From contig CAYOBN010000017.1 in the NCBI GenBank assembly GCA_964402175.1, positions 11,155 to 75,154 on the forward strand: a stretch of 64,000 bases of DNA, read 5' to 3'. Positions 16,714-25,614 of this stretch are shown here, in pieces; position 1 is the stretch's first letter, and every line of letters starts with the position of its first letter. The notes beneath the pieces are model-generated. The model saw only the letters and a list, made by a program, of their open reading frames with translations. It searched no databases and was not told the origin of the DNA. Both the position numbers and the translations under genes were made by a program. Source of the DNA: JAWKUK01 sp964402175 (GTDB lineage: Bacteria > Planctomycetota > UBA1135 > GCA-002686595).

Positions 16714-18282
16714 TCAGCGCTGCCGCTCGAACGTCGCCACGACCGGACGATGGTCCGAGGCCAGCGCCTCCGGCACCACCACCGCTCGCGCTGGCTGCCA
16801 CTGCTCCTTCGGGCCGGCGAACAGGAAGTCGATCTCCATCTCCGGCGTGTCCGAGGGCCACGTAAACCGCGCGTCGTCGGGTTTCTGCGCGCCGACGAAC
16901 GACGCCTCGAACAACCCGAGGGTCCGCGAGCCTGGCCGATCGTTGAAGTCGCCGAGCAACACAAACGGCCGCTGCAACACCCCGAGCCGCGCAGCGACCT
17001 CGGAGGCTTGCGCGAACCGGAACCCGTCGTCGTCGACCCAGTCGAAGTGCACATTGACCACGGTCAGCACCTCACCGTCCGGCAACCGCACATCCACCGC
17101 AAGCGCGATGCGCGGCTCGTTTCCGACCGGCAGGGCGATGCTCTGCACATCGACGATGGGATACCGCGACAAGAGCCCCATCCCGTAGTGCCCCCCATCG
17201 AGCCCCATGAACGCGCCGAACGCCGCGTGCATGTCGAGCTCCGCTCCGAGCGCCTCGGCCTGATTCACACGCCCGCTGCGACCGACGAGGTGATCGACCT
17301 CCTGGAGTCCGATCACATCTGCGTCGAGCGCGCGCAGTGCGCGCGCTGTGCGCTCGAGATCGACCTGACCGTCCATACCGCGACCATGGCGGATGTTGGC
17401 GGTCGCAGCCCGCACGCCCTTCGTCGGCGGCGCGCTCTGCCAACCGAGCTCTGCAAAGACCCCGGCGTGGTCCGACGGGAACCCCTCGGGGTGCACATCG
17501 AGGATGCGCGCCGCCACCGGCGTCAGCGCCCCGCCGCGCAGATGGACAAAATCGATGCGGTCGGCCTCTTGGTCGGCGAAGCGCGGCGACCACGTGCGAT
17601 CGGCGCTGCGCTGGACTCGCGGATGCAACGCGCGGTACACGTCGAGATACTGCCCGGCGAGCGCGAGGCTCGTCGGCCACCGCACCACCGCACCGTGCTG
17701 GTCGCGCGCGAGCTCGGTGTAGTCGAGGTGCGACATCGCGTTGAAGTCCCCCATCAGGATGACCGGCACCCCGCGGTACGCCTCTGTGCCGAGCCGCGTG
17801 TCGATCGCCGCGTGGATCGCGCCGAGCTCGCGCGCCGAGGACGCACACGCTGCGAGCAAGGACTCTCCCTCGCGCCCCGCCCGCGTGCCCGGCGCCCAGA
17901 TCTCATCGTCGTACGGCAACCAGACCGAATACACCGCCACCCGCCCCTGCGGTGCCTCGACGAGCGCACCGACACAATGGAACGGCGTGTGGACGGAGAG
18001 GTCCTCGGCGATCGGGTAGCGGCTCAGCAGCGACACGTTCGTGCCGCGTGCGTGCAGGTGCAGCCCGAGCGCCTCTGCGAGTCGCTCCCCCGATCCGTAG
18101 GTCTCCTGGAGCGCCACCACATCGGCGCCGCTCTCTCGGATCACGTCCGCGACCTTGCGCGGCCCGACCTCATCACCGTCTTCGCGGCCGCCGTGCCAGA
18201 TGTTCCACGTCAGCACCTTCAGCGTCTCGGGCTCGGCTGAACTCTGCGCAGCGAGGCAAACGAGCGCCAGCCAAACACTCAC
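16714..18282 (-). CDS. Exported protein with two tandem endonuclease/exonuclease/phosphatase (EEP) domains
   Basis: This 522-aa protein starts at GTG 18282, overlapping the upstream stop (GTGA); this start gives a clean signal peptide (SVWLALVCLAAQSSAEP). Domain 1 (~residues 20-258) has WNIWHGG, ALQETYG, GDFNAMSHLDY and SDHAGVF. Domain 2 (~265-522) has ANIRHGRGMDG, LQEVDH, GDFNDRPGS and SDHRPVVA. Both therefore keep the metal-binding Asn/Glu, Asp-Asn and Asp-His motifs of the EEP fold and both look active. Likely substrates are extracellular phosphodiesters (nucleic acids, lipids, inositol phosphates). It is the third gene of an operon with a 5'-nucleotidase. Confidence 0.85.
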   Translation of the reverse strand: MSVWLALVCLAAQSSAEPETLKVLTWNIWHGGREDGDEVGPRKVADVIRESGADVVALQETYGSGERLAEALGLHLHARGTNVSLLSRYPIAEDLSVHTPFHCVGALVEAPQGRVAVYSVWLPYDDEIWAPGTRAGREGESLLAACASSARELGAIHAAIDTRLGTEAYRGVPVILMGDFNAMSHLDYTELARDQHGAVVRWPTSLALAGQYLDVYRALHPRVQRSADRTWSPRFADQEADRIDFVHLRGGALTPVAARILDVHPEGFPSDHAGVFAELGWQSAPPTKGVRAATANIRHGRGMDGQVDLERTARALRALDADVIGLQEVDHLVGRSGRVNQAEALGAELDMHAAFGAFMGLDGGHYGMGLLSRYPIVDVQSIALPVGNEPRIALAVDVRLPDGEVLTVVNVHFDWVDDDGFRFAQASEVAARLGVLQRPFVLLGDFNDRPGSRTLGLFEASFVGAQKPDDARFTWPSDTPEMEIDFLFAGPKEQWQPARAVVVPEALASDHRPVVATFERQR

Positions 18283-19817
18283 AGCGACACCTCCGTCAAA
18301 CGTCCGCCGAAAGCCTCGGCGAACTTCGTCCACGACTTCGCCAGCGTCTTGCTGCCGCCGAAGAGCACCACGTCCACGGCGACACCGCTCAACCGATGTT
18401 CGCGTGCGTAGAGGAGCTGCATCAGCTCGACGTGCCAGCGCTCACCGCCCGACGGCGCACCATCGGAGAGCAACACGAGGGTGTCCACCTCCGGATCCTC
18501 GAGCGCCCGCATGAACGCGCCCCAGATATCCCCTTTGCCGCGGGTCGTGTTGCGCTCGAACGCCTTGAGCGCCTCGGCGATGTTCGCCGGCGTGGCATCG
18601 ACGAGGCCGTTGGACCAAGGCCACGGTGTGTCATGGAACGGCAGCACGTTGAACCGCGCTGTCGGTGGCAGGCCTTCGAGCGCCTTGCGCAGCTCGCGTT
18701 CGACACGCGCTTTGCGCGATTCGCCGTTGGCGACGGTCCACATCGACCCCGACATGTCGATCACGAACGTCACCCGATCGGAGCGCACGGCGTGCCCGAC
18801 GAACGTCGTCGTGCGCTCTTCCTCTGCAGCGCTCGAAGGAGCCTCTGCTGCATTCGCAGCTGTGAGCCGGTCCGGCCCGTCTGGCAGCGTATCGAGCCAC
18901 GCTTGCCACGGGCGCGCATTCGCGCCATGCCGCAGCCCCGACACCGCGCGCAGCCCGTCGACGATGTCGGCGGCGATGCGCCGCCGTGCCTCCTGCGGTA
19001 GGTGTGCCGCGAGGCATTGCCAAGCGGCCTTGTCGCCCCGCTCGCGGAGCCGAGCGACCGCGCGAGCGCGCACACGCGGCTCGGGGTCGTCGAGGGCGGT
19101 GCGCAGTCGCTCCATGGCGGCCTCCGGCGCGGCGCGCAGCGTCGCATCCAGCGCCGCCACAGCGACCACGGAATCGTCTTTCGCTTTCACCGCCGCGGCG
19201 GCCTTGCGTGCGGCCCCAGCGTCGAGCTCCGCAAGCGTGACGAGCGCCGCAGCGCGTGTCGCAGCGTCTCCGCGGTCGGCGAGGCGTGTGACGGTTTTGA
19301 CGAGCGCGTCGCGCTCCCCCGTCAAACGCCCCGCGGCCGCAGCGAGCCCCAGCGACTCGACAGCGGTCCGCAGCGCGCGCGGGTCGCGCTCCTTGAGCAA
19401 CGCGTTCCAACGCTCGGCCTCGAACTGCACCGCCATCCGACCGAGCGCCTCGAAGGCGCGCAAGCGCACCAGGGCGCTCCGGTTGCCCTGTACCTGCCGC
19501 GCAAACGCGAGCTCCGCCGAGCGCTCCTCCTGAATCGCACCGAGCGCGAGCTGCGCTTCATCCGCCACCATCGGCTCGCTGTCTTCGAGGCCGCGGGTGA
19601 ACAGCACGGCGTACGCCTGGAACGAGCCGATCGCGGCGAGCGCCTGCACGGCTCTGCGCCGGTCGCGGGGCTCGCGTGCGTCGAGGCCCTTCACCGCCTC
19701 GCCGAGCGATTGCCCCGCGTCCTGAGTCACCGGCGGCGACGCCGACCGCCCGCCTGCGTGGACCGCAGACGACGTCACCGCCAGACACAGCGCGCCGAAG
19801 ACGAGGCCCGCCCTCAT
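18279..19817 (-). CDS. Exported HEAT-repeat protein with C-terminal VWA domain
   Basis: This 512-aa protein has a signal peptide (~1-21). Residues ~35-320 form alpha-helical HEAT-type repeats (RAVQALAAIG, RAFEALGRM, RALRTAVESLGL, RAVARLRERG). Residues ~348-512 are a von Willebrand A domain with an intact MIDAS: DMSGS at 354-358, a downstream Thr (NTTRGKGD) and Asp in LLSDGAPSG. It is probably a periplasmic or surface scaffold that binds partners through HEAT repeats and a metal site. The start overlaps the nucleotidase stop and the stop overlaps the EEP gene start (4-nt each), arguing for stoichiometric synthesis of all three. Confidence 0.85.
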   Translation of the reverse strand: MRAGLVFGALCLAVTSSAVHAGGRSASPPVTQDAGQSLGEAVKGLDAREPRDRRRAVQALAAIGSFQAYAVLFTRGLEDSEPMVADEAQLALGAIQEERSAELAFARQVQGNRSALVRLRAFEALGRMAVQFEAERWNALLKERDPRALRTAVESLGLAAAAGRLTGERDALVKTVTRLADRGDAATRAAALVTLAELDAGAARKAAAAVKAKDDSVVAVAALDATLRAAPEAAMERLRTALDDPEPRVRARAVARLRERGDKAAWQCLAAHLPQEARRRIAADIVDGLRAVSGLRHGANARPWQAWLDTLPDGPDRLTAANAAEAPSSAAEEERTTTFVGHAVRSDRVTFVIDMSGSMWTVANGESRKARVERELRKALEGLPPTARFNVLPFHDTPWPWSNGLVDATPANIAEALKAFERNTTRGKGDIWGAFMRALEDPEVDTLVLLSDGAPSGGERWHVELMQLLYAREHRLSGVAVDVVLFGGSKTLAKSWTKFAEAFGGRLTEVSL

Positions 19818-21358
19818 CGCCGCACCTCGTAGCGCTGGTCCGTCTGGGGCGTCAGAGTCCCGCCAGCGAACGCGTATTCGAGCATGTCGCGCAGCACCAC
19901 GAAGTCGAGCTCCCGCGGCGCGGCTGCCGCGAGCTCCTTGAGTCCGTCGTTGCCTTCGGCGAGGAAGCTGTTCGTCGTGACTTTGTAGCGCCGCGCTGGA
20001 TCACAAGGCTCCGCGCCGACGCGCAGCTCGACAAACCGCGCTTTGCCCGCTTCCATCCGCACGACCACGACGAGCCCGCTGAACTCCAGGGCGCGCGCGT
20101 CCTCGTCCTCGACCGAGCGCCGGAAGATCTCGATCAGCGTCGCGCCATCGAGCTCGAGCGTGACGAGGTGGTTGCCGAACGGCAGGATGCTGAAGAGGTC
20201 GCGCCGCGTGACCGGCCCCGCAGGCAGCGTATTGCGGATGCCCCCGCGGTTGTGCAGCGCGATCGGCGCGCCGCTGCGGGCGCGCATCAGGTCCGTGATG
20301 AAGTTGCCTGCGCTCGTGTTGACGAGCGGCCGGCGCGATTGTTCGAGCGGACCGCCGAGGACACCGACCACTTGGTCCATCGACTCCGCCGCGCGCTTCG
20401 CGAGCGCGGCGCAGCGCTCGTCGACGAGCGTGTTGCGATCCTCCGCACCCGGCTCGTCATAGAGGTCCATGAGGCGCGCCGACTTGCGGACGACCCGCCC
20501 CTCTGCATCGAACCAGAGATCGACGCGACCGAGGGCGCTCGCTTTGTCGCCCGCTTGCACGACGAGCGTCGAGCCTTCGTCGACTCCCTGGCGCAGGTAC
20601 GTGTGGGAGTGCCCGCCGACGACGAGGTCGAGCCACGGGTGCGCGATCGCGAGCGCGCGTTCGTGCTCGACGCCGAGGTGGCACACGGGCAGGATCCAAT
20701 CGACGCTGTCACCGAGCTCGGACTTCACACGCGCGAGCGCCTCTGCGGGCGGCTCGAACACGAGCGCGCGTGTACTGGCATGGGTGATGTCGGGTGTCAC
20801 GGGCGTCAAGAGCCCCACGAGCGCGATGCGCAGCCCGAGCCGCTCGACGACTACGGAATCGCGCGTGCCGGGGATGCGCTGGCCCTCGGCATCGCGCACG
20901 TTCGCGAGCAACGCGCGCTCGCCCATCACCGGCAGGAGCTCGCGCAGGACGTCGACGCCATGGTCGAACTCGTGGTTCCCGACGACGAGCGCGTCGTGGC
21001 CCGCGAGCGCGAGCGCTTCCAGGAAGCCGCGTCCGCGCTCCAAGTGCCCCTCGGGTGTGCCCTGGAACCAGTCGCCGCCGTCGACGAACAGCACCGCCGC
21101 ACCGGACGCCTCGGCTTCACGCCGCTCGCGCAGGACGGTCGCGGCGAGCCGCGGCAACCCGCCGGAGTCGGGCAGCGGATCGACGTCCTTCAGCCACGTC
21201 GCCGGCCGTGGCAAGACCTGGCCATGGATGTCGTTGGTGTGGAACACCACGAGGTGGCGCAGCTCCCCTTGCTGCCCGAGGGCCGCGGCGGTCAGGGACC
21301 CCGCGAGAGACAGAGACAGGGACAGGAACACAAACACGAGAGCGATCCGTCGGCGCAT
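19814..21358 (-). CDS. Exported 5'-nucleotidase / UshA-family metallophosphatase
   Basis: This 514-aa protein starts at ATG 21358 with a strong signal peptide (RRRIALVFVFLSLSLSLAG). The N-terminal metallophosphoesterase domain keeps all metal motifs: HTNDIHG, DGGDWFQG, GNHEFDHG and GGHSHTY. The C-terminal 5'-nucleotidase domain has NRGGIRNTLPAG and the substrate-clamping FSILPFGNHL. It would hydrolyse extracellular nucleotides or UDP-sugars to nucleosides and phosphate. It is first in a three-gene operon with 4-nt overlaps, coupled to a VWA scaffold and a tandem EEP enzyme, which together could degrade nucleic acids or phosphoesters outside the inner membrane. Confidence 0.92.
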   Translation of the reverse strand: MRRRIALVFVFLSLSLSLAGSLTAAALGQQGELRHLVVFHTNDIHGQVLPRPATWLKDVDPLPDSGGLPRLAATVLRERREAEASGAAVLFVDGGDWFQGTPEGHLERGRGFLEALALAGHDALVVGNHEFDHGVDVLRELLPVMGERALLANVRDAEGQRIPGTRDSVVVERLGLRIALVGLLTPVTPDITHASTRALVFEPPAEALARVKSELGDSVDWILPVCHLGVEHERALAIAHPWLDLVVGGHSHTYLRQGVDEGSTLVVQAGDKASALGRVDLWFDAEGRVVRKSARLMDLYDEPGAEDRNTLVDERCAALAKRAAESMDQVVGVLGGPLEQSRRPLVNTSAGNFITDLMRARSGAPIALHNRGGIRNTLPAGPVTRRDLFSILPFGNHLVTLELDGATLIEIFRRSVEDEDARALEFSGLVVVVRMEAGKARFVELRVGAEPCDPARRYKVTTNSFLAEGNDGLKELAAAAPRELDFVVLRDMLEYAFAGGTLTPQTDQRYEVRR

Positions 21359-21560
21359 ACGCGTCGCATTGTAGGACAGCAGCGCGCTCCCCCGTGCGAA
21401 GCGTGCGTCAAGCTCGGACACCGCGGCGACCGGACCCGCTTCGGGTCAAGTGGAGCGGCGCGGGGGCCCGAAGCCGAGGGTGGAGCTCTGGCCGCGACCG
21501 TGCTTCCGGACCACAAGGGTCCGGCGGAGGCGGCCCTGTCCCCGTCCGAATCACCCCCAC

Positions 21561-23285
21561 ATGCGCCGCACCTCCTCCGCTCGCACGCTCTCACTCCTCG
21601 CCGCCGGGTGCGCGGCCCTTGTCAGTTGCGGTGGGGAGACCGCAGAAGTGGCTCAGACGCCGGCCGTAACCAAAGCCAGCACCGTCGTGCCGCCGCCCAA
21701 GCCGAAGACCGAGGTCGCCGCGCCCACGATGCCCGTGCGGCCAGCGTTCGAACCGCTGCAGCTCGTGCCGAGCGACACCGTAGCGGTTGTCCGGATCGCC
21801 TCGATGGAGGCGCTCGAGGACACGATCCTGAAGGTCAGCGCCATCGCCGAGCGCACGGGCCAACCGGTGCAGCTCCGCGAAGACCTGATGGCGCTCGCTG
21901 CGCTCGCGGGTGTGGATTGGCAGAAGGTCCGAAAGAGCGAGCCGCTCATCTTCGCGGCGCGCTGGCCCAAGGCCGCGACCGAGCCGACGATCGTCGCGTA
22001 CGCACCCCTTCCAGGCGCCATCAACGAGCCAGGTCAAGTGGCGCGCCAGACGGCGATGGACGGTGGCTATGTCGCGCTGACCCTCGACAACAGCCCCGCG
22101 CCGAACGCCGCGCCGCCGGCTTGGTGCGAGAGTATGGCCGCCGAGGCCAGCTCGGAGCTCGTCCGCGCGCACGTCGACGTGCGCAGCCTGATGCGGCGCT
22201 TCGGCCCATCGCTGCCGGTCTGGCTCGGATCACTCACACCGAGCGAAGGGCTCACGCCAGAGCAGAAAGAGGAGTTTGCGCTGCGAGACGCCGCGCTCAT
22301 GGAGGCTCTGAAGACGTGCCTCGCCCTCGATGTCGCGGTGAATGTCGACAGCGGCAAGCTCGCCTTGCGCAGCGAGATCCAACTGGAAGAGGGCCCGATC
22401 GCGGCTCAAGCCTCAGAGCGCGGCAACAACCTCAACGCCCTCGTGCGGCACCTCTCGGCCGATACGCCGCTGGTCGGCGCGATCGCGTTCGACACCGCAC
22501 ATCAAGCGATCGATCAAGGAGTCATCGGCGGCGCGATGGAGTGGATGGCGCCGCTCCAGGCGGTCGTCGATGCCGTCGAAGGAGCGCTCCCTGAGTTCCT
22601 CGGGAGCTTCGAGCCTGGCGCTGTCACGCTGATCGATCCGACGCCAGGTGCGATGCACTTGGCGATCGTGCTGCAAGCGCGCGATACATCGATCGCTGGC
22701 ACTGCGCTGGGGCGACTGCTCGGCTCGATCGACTTCGAGACGGTCGGGCTCGATCTGTCACTGCCTGTGCGCTCGCGCCTCGGGAACGCGGTGGTCGAGG
22801 ACTTCACGATCCGCCTGGACGGGCGCAGGCTGGACTTCGACGCACGCTCGCAGATGCGAGAGCTCTTCGAGGCGTTCCTCGGCGGGCCACACATCCACCT
22901 CTACATGGCGACCTCGGGGCGCGAGATGATGCTCGTCCTGGGCGGCGCGAATTCTGGGACCGAAGCGCGCCTGCGCGCGTTCACGGCTCCGAAAGGCGCG
23001 CCGCCGGAGCTGCAGGCCGCGGTCGAGGCGCTCGGGAACGCGAACCCGGGTCAGGTCTGGCGCGTCGATGCCGCGCGCCTCGTGACCCTCGGAGCCGAGT
23101 TCGCGGCCGCTGCGGTCGGGGGCTCGCCCGCCGCCGCCCGCCGCGACGCGCTGCGCGCCGCGCCATCGCTCGGCAGCGTCCCCGTGCTCCTCTGGGGTGG
23201 GGTGCGCACGGATCGTGCGTTCGGGGGCTGCGAGGTGAACCTCGACGACCTCGAGCGGGCGTTCCGGGTGCTGGGCACTCGCTGA
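21561..23285 (+). CDS. Predicted lipoprotein of unknown function
   Basis: ATG at 21561 gives 574 aa with an N-terminal lipobox (ALVSC, about residue 23) followed by a Pro/Lys-rich linker. The remainder is a globular alpha/beta protein with repeated 'VPSDTVAVVRIASM...' and 'ALRSEIQLEEGP' style elements, reminiscent of DUF3352-like surface lipoproteins, but no motif is decisive. It is monocistronic with a terminator hairpin at 23308-23327. No function assigned. Confidence 0.75.
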   Translation: MRRTSSARTLSLLAAGCAALVSCGGETAEVAQTPAVTKASTVVPPPKPKTEVAAPTMPVRPAFEPLQLVPSDTVAVVRIASMEALEDTILKVSAIAERTGQPVQLREDLMALAALAGVDWQKVRKSEPLIFAARWPKAATEPTIVAYAPLPGAINEPGQVARQTAMDGGYVALTLDNSPAPNAAPPAWCESMAAEASSELVRAHVDVRSLMRRFGPSLPVWLGSLTPSEGLTPEQKEEFALRDAALMEALKTCLALDVAVNVDSGKLALRSEIQLEEGPIAAQASERGNNLNALVRHLSADTPLVGAIAFDTAHQAIDQGVIGGAMEWMAPLQAVVDAVEGALPEFLGSFEPGAVTLIDPTPGAMHLAIVLQARDTSIAGTALGRLLGSIDFETVGLDLSLPVRSRLGNAVVEDFTIRLDGRRLDFDARSQMRELFEAFLGGPHIHLYMATSGREMMLVLGGANSGTEARLRAFTAPKGAPPELQAAVEALGNANPGQVWRVDAARLVTLGAEFAAAAVGGSPAAARRDALRAAPSLGSVPVLLWGGVRTDRAFGGCEVNLDDLERAFRVLGTR

Positions 23286-23307
23286 GGGCCCGGCCGCGCC
23301 GCGCTCA

Positions 23308-23327
23308 GGGGGCCAGGACGGGCCCCC
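23308..23327 (+). terminator. Short hairpin terminator
   Basis: The stem GGGGGCC (23308-23314) pairs with GGCCCCC (23321-23327) across a 6-nt loop. It is located 22 nt after the lipoprotein stop at 23285 and followed by a short T run (GATTT). Confidence 0.55.
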
Positions 23328-23402
23328 TACGCGATTTCTGCCCGGATTCCCCAAGGTCCCGCGCCGCTGTCCGTGGAGGATGCGAGCCCCCGAGGCCCGC
23401 CC

Positions 23403-23930
23403 ATGCCCCACGCCGAGTCGCAGCCGACGACACACTGGATCCACGCTGCCCTGGAGCGCTACGAACGCGAGCTCGTGCGCTACGCGGCGCGTCTGCTCGG
23501 CGACCTCGAGCGGGCCCAGGACGTGGTCCAGGAGGCCTTTCTGCGCCTCTGCAAGGAGCCGCGGGCCGCGGTCGAGGGCCGGACGGCGGAGTGGCTCTTC
23601 CGCGTCACGCGCAACCTGGCGATCGACACGCGGCGCAAGGAAGGTCGGATGAACCCGCTGAGCGACGAAGACCACACGCGGCCGGACGAGCGCTCGGCCG
23701 CCCCCGACGAGGCGCTCGAACAGCGCGACACGGTCGCGTTCGTTCTAGAGCGCCTCGCTCGTTTACCCGCCAAACAGCGCGAGGCGCTGCGGCTGAAGTT
23801 CCAGGCCGAGCTCTCCTACAAGGAGATCGCCGAGGTGATGGGCGAAACGGTCGGCAACGTGGGCTGGCTGATCCACGTGGGTCTCAAGGGACTGCGCGCG
23901 AAGCTCTGCGTCGAAGGAGAGTTGCTGTGA
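23403..23930 (+). CDS. ECF-type RNA polymerase sigma factor
   Basis: This 175-aa protein has both ECF regions. Region 2 contains ERYERELVRYAARLLGD, then AQDVVQEAFLRLCK and EWLFRVTRNLAIDTRR. Region 4 contains LPAKQREALRLKF, then SYKEIAEVMGETVGNVG and the recognition helix before LKGLRAKL. Regions are separated by a short acidic linker. ATG at 23403 is preferred to a GTG at 23373. Its stop overlaps the GTG of the next gene (GTGA), so sigma factor and its predicted membrane anti-sigma partner are translationally coupled. The promoters it recognises are unknown. Confidence 0.93.
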   Translation: MPHAESQPTTHWIHAALERYERELVRYAARLLGDLERAQDVVQEAFLRLCKEPRAAVEGRTAEWLFRVTRNLAIDTRRKEGRMNPLSDEDHTRPDERSAAPDEALEQRDTVAFVLERLARLPAKQREALRLKFQAELSYKEIAEVMGETVGNVGWLIHVGLKGLRAKLCVEGELL

Positions 23931-25567
23931 ACGAACGCGTCGACCGATCGGAGGATCCGCGCCTCAGCGCGTTTGCATGCGATGAGCTCCAAGGTGCCGA
24001 GCGCGAGCTCGTCGCGCGCTTCGTCGCGGAGGATCCCGCCGCGCGCGCGGCCGTGAATGAGCTGCGCGAGACCGCAGCGGCCCTGCGCGCGGCGCTCGCG
24101 AGCGAAGCGAGCCCGGGCCTGTCGACCGCGCGCCGGGCCGTGATCGAGCAGATGGCGCGCGCTGCGGCCAGCGCGGAACAACCACAGCACCAGGTCGCGG
24201 CGCGGCGGCGGGCACAGTGGCGCCCGCGGGCTTGGCTGGCGCTCGCGGTGGCTGCGGGCCTCGCGCTGACGGTGACCTTGCGGGTCGATCCGAGCGGGGA
24301 CTCGAGCGCGGATACGCTGTCGGCTCGCCTCGAGCTGCCGCCAGAGGCTCCTGCGCCGGGACTCCTTGCAGCGGGGGCAACTGAGCCCGAAGCAGTGCAG
24401 GTGTCCGCCGCTGCGGAAGCGCCCTCTGCGCCGCCCCTGCCTGCGATGGACTCGGAGCCGAGCACGCTCGGAGCCCTCGAAGAGTCCTGGGCGAAGGGCG
24501 AGGCCGATGGATTGAAGGTCGGGCGAGTCGCCCCCCATCAGCTCGCCGTGCTCGGCGCGGAGGACCCGGCTGGGACCGCGCGCGGACAGGACGCAGCGGC
24601 TGCCTCGGGTTTACTCGAGGCTCCGGGTCCCCTGGAACAGGCGACGGCGCCGGGGGCCCCGCGCGAGGCGCTGCTCGGTGCGGTCCCCGACGCGGCGCGT
24701 CCGAGGGCTGAGCAAGACCAGGGTGCCATGCGCAGCCTCGTGACTCCGAAAGCGGGCGGTGCGCGCGGGGAGAGCCCGTTCGTCGCCGTCGCGCTCCAAG
24801 CGGTGACTCCGATCGCGCTCGCTGTCGGGCGCACGGACTTGGTAGAGCTCGAGCGCTCGCTCGCCGATCGGGCCCGCGGCGTCGGCCGCGGCGCAGTGCA
24901 GATCGAAGCGCTGCTCAACACGTTCCCGTGCGCGTCGGTGGCTCCGACGGCGAAGGGCGAACATCCGCTCGCGGTGCACACGGCCGTGACCCGTGCGCCG
25001 TGGCAGCCGGCCCACCGCCTCGTGCACGTGACCCTGACGCTGCTCGCGAAGGAGCCGAGCGCGCCCCGTGCGCTCTCGTTCGCGGATGTGGAGCTCGAGG
25101 TCGCCTGGGACGCGGCCCGCGCCGGGTCCGTGCGGCTCTTCGGCGACGCGCCGGCGGCGGAGCTCGCGCCCGGGGCGGCAGCGGACGCCGCTCCAGGGGC
25201 CACCGGGGCGAGCCGCGGTGGCGCGGCGTCGACGTTCGTCGCGCTGCTCGAAGTCAGCCAGGCTCCGGGCGCCGAGCCCGGACGGATGGGCACCCTGCGC
25301 GTGCGCTACGTGCGTCCGAGCGACGGAGTTCGCCAGAGCTTCGAGGTCGAGGTGCGCGACACGGGCGCCGCGTTCGCAGAGGCGAGCGACGACACGCGCT
25401 TCGCAGCAGCGGTCGCCGCGTTCGGGATGGTGCTCGGCGACTCACCTTTCCGAGGTACGGCGACGCCCGAAGAAGTCCGGAGTTGGGCCGCGGGGGCCCT
25501 CGGAACGGCCCATGCCGCGGCGCGCGCGAAGCTGATCGAGCTCGCGGAGCTCGCCGCGCAGAAGTGA
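23927..25567 (+). CDS. Anti-sigma/YfbK-type hybrid lacking its VWA domain
   Basis: This 546-aa protein starts at GTG 23927. Residues 1-95 are a helical anti-sigma-like region (no zinc-finger Cys/His set), then one membrane helix (~101-120), then a long Ala/Pro/Glu-rich linker to ~300. Residues ~322-372 match the N-terminal block of YfbK-type proteins (AVQIEALLNTFP, HPLAVHTAVTRAPWQPAHRLVHV), and ~386-540 match their C-terminal block (FADVELEVAW, FVALLEVSQ, LRVRYVRP, DTRFAAAVAAFGMVLGDSP). In YfbK proteins a VWA domain of ~180 residues sits between these blocks; here only ~14 residues remain and no DxSxS motif exists. Probably senses an extracytoplasmic signal and sequesters the sigma factor. 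Confidence 0.82.
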   Translation: MNERVDRSEDPRLSAFACDELQGAERELVARFVAEDPAARAAVNELRETAAALRAALASEASPGLSTARRAVIEQMARAAASAEQPQHQVAARRRAQWRPRAWLALAVAAGLALTVTLRVDPSGDSSADTLSARLELPPEAPAPGLLAAGATEPEAVQVSAAAEAPSAPPLPAMDSEPSTLGALEESWAKGEADGLKVGRVAPHQLAVLGAEDPAGTARGQDAAAASGLLEAPGPLEQATAPGAPREALLGAVPDAARPRAEQDQGAMRSLVTPKAGGARGESPFVAVALQAVTPIALAVGRTDLVELERSLADRARGVGRGAVQIEALLNTFPCASVAPTAKGEHPLAVHTAVTRAPWQPAHRLVHVTLTLLAKEPSAPRALSFADVELEVAWDAARAGSVRLFGDAPAAELAPGAAADAAPGATGASRGGAASTFVALLEVSQAPGAEPGRMGTLRVRYVRPSDGVRQSFEVEVRDTGAAFAEASDDTRFAAAVAAFGMVLGDSPFRGTATPEEVRSWAAGALGTAHAAARAKLIELAELAAQK

Positions 25568-25614
25568 GCTCGGCCGCCGTGGCCGAACTGCGCGCGTCAC
25601 GGTAGCCTCAGGCC

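Noticed and set aside
19676..22594. 972-codon plus-strand frame
   Set aside because: It runs antisense to the 5'-nucleotidase and then out of frame through the lipoprotein gene; no domain is seen.
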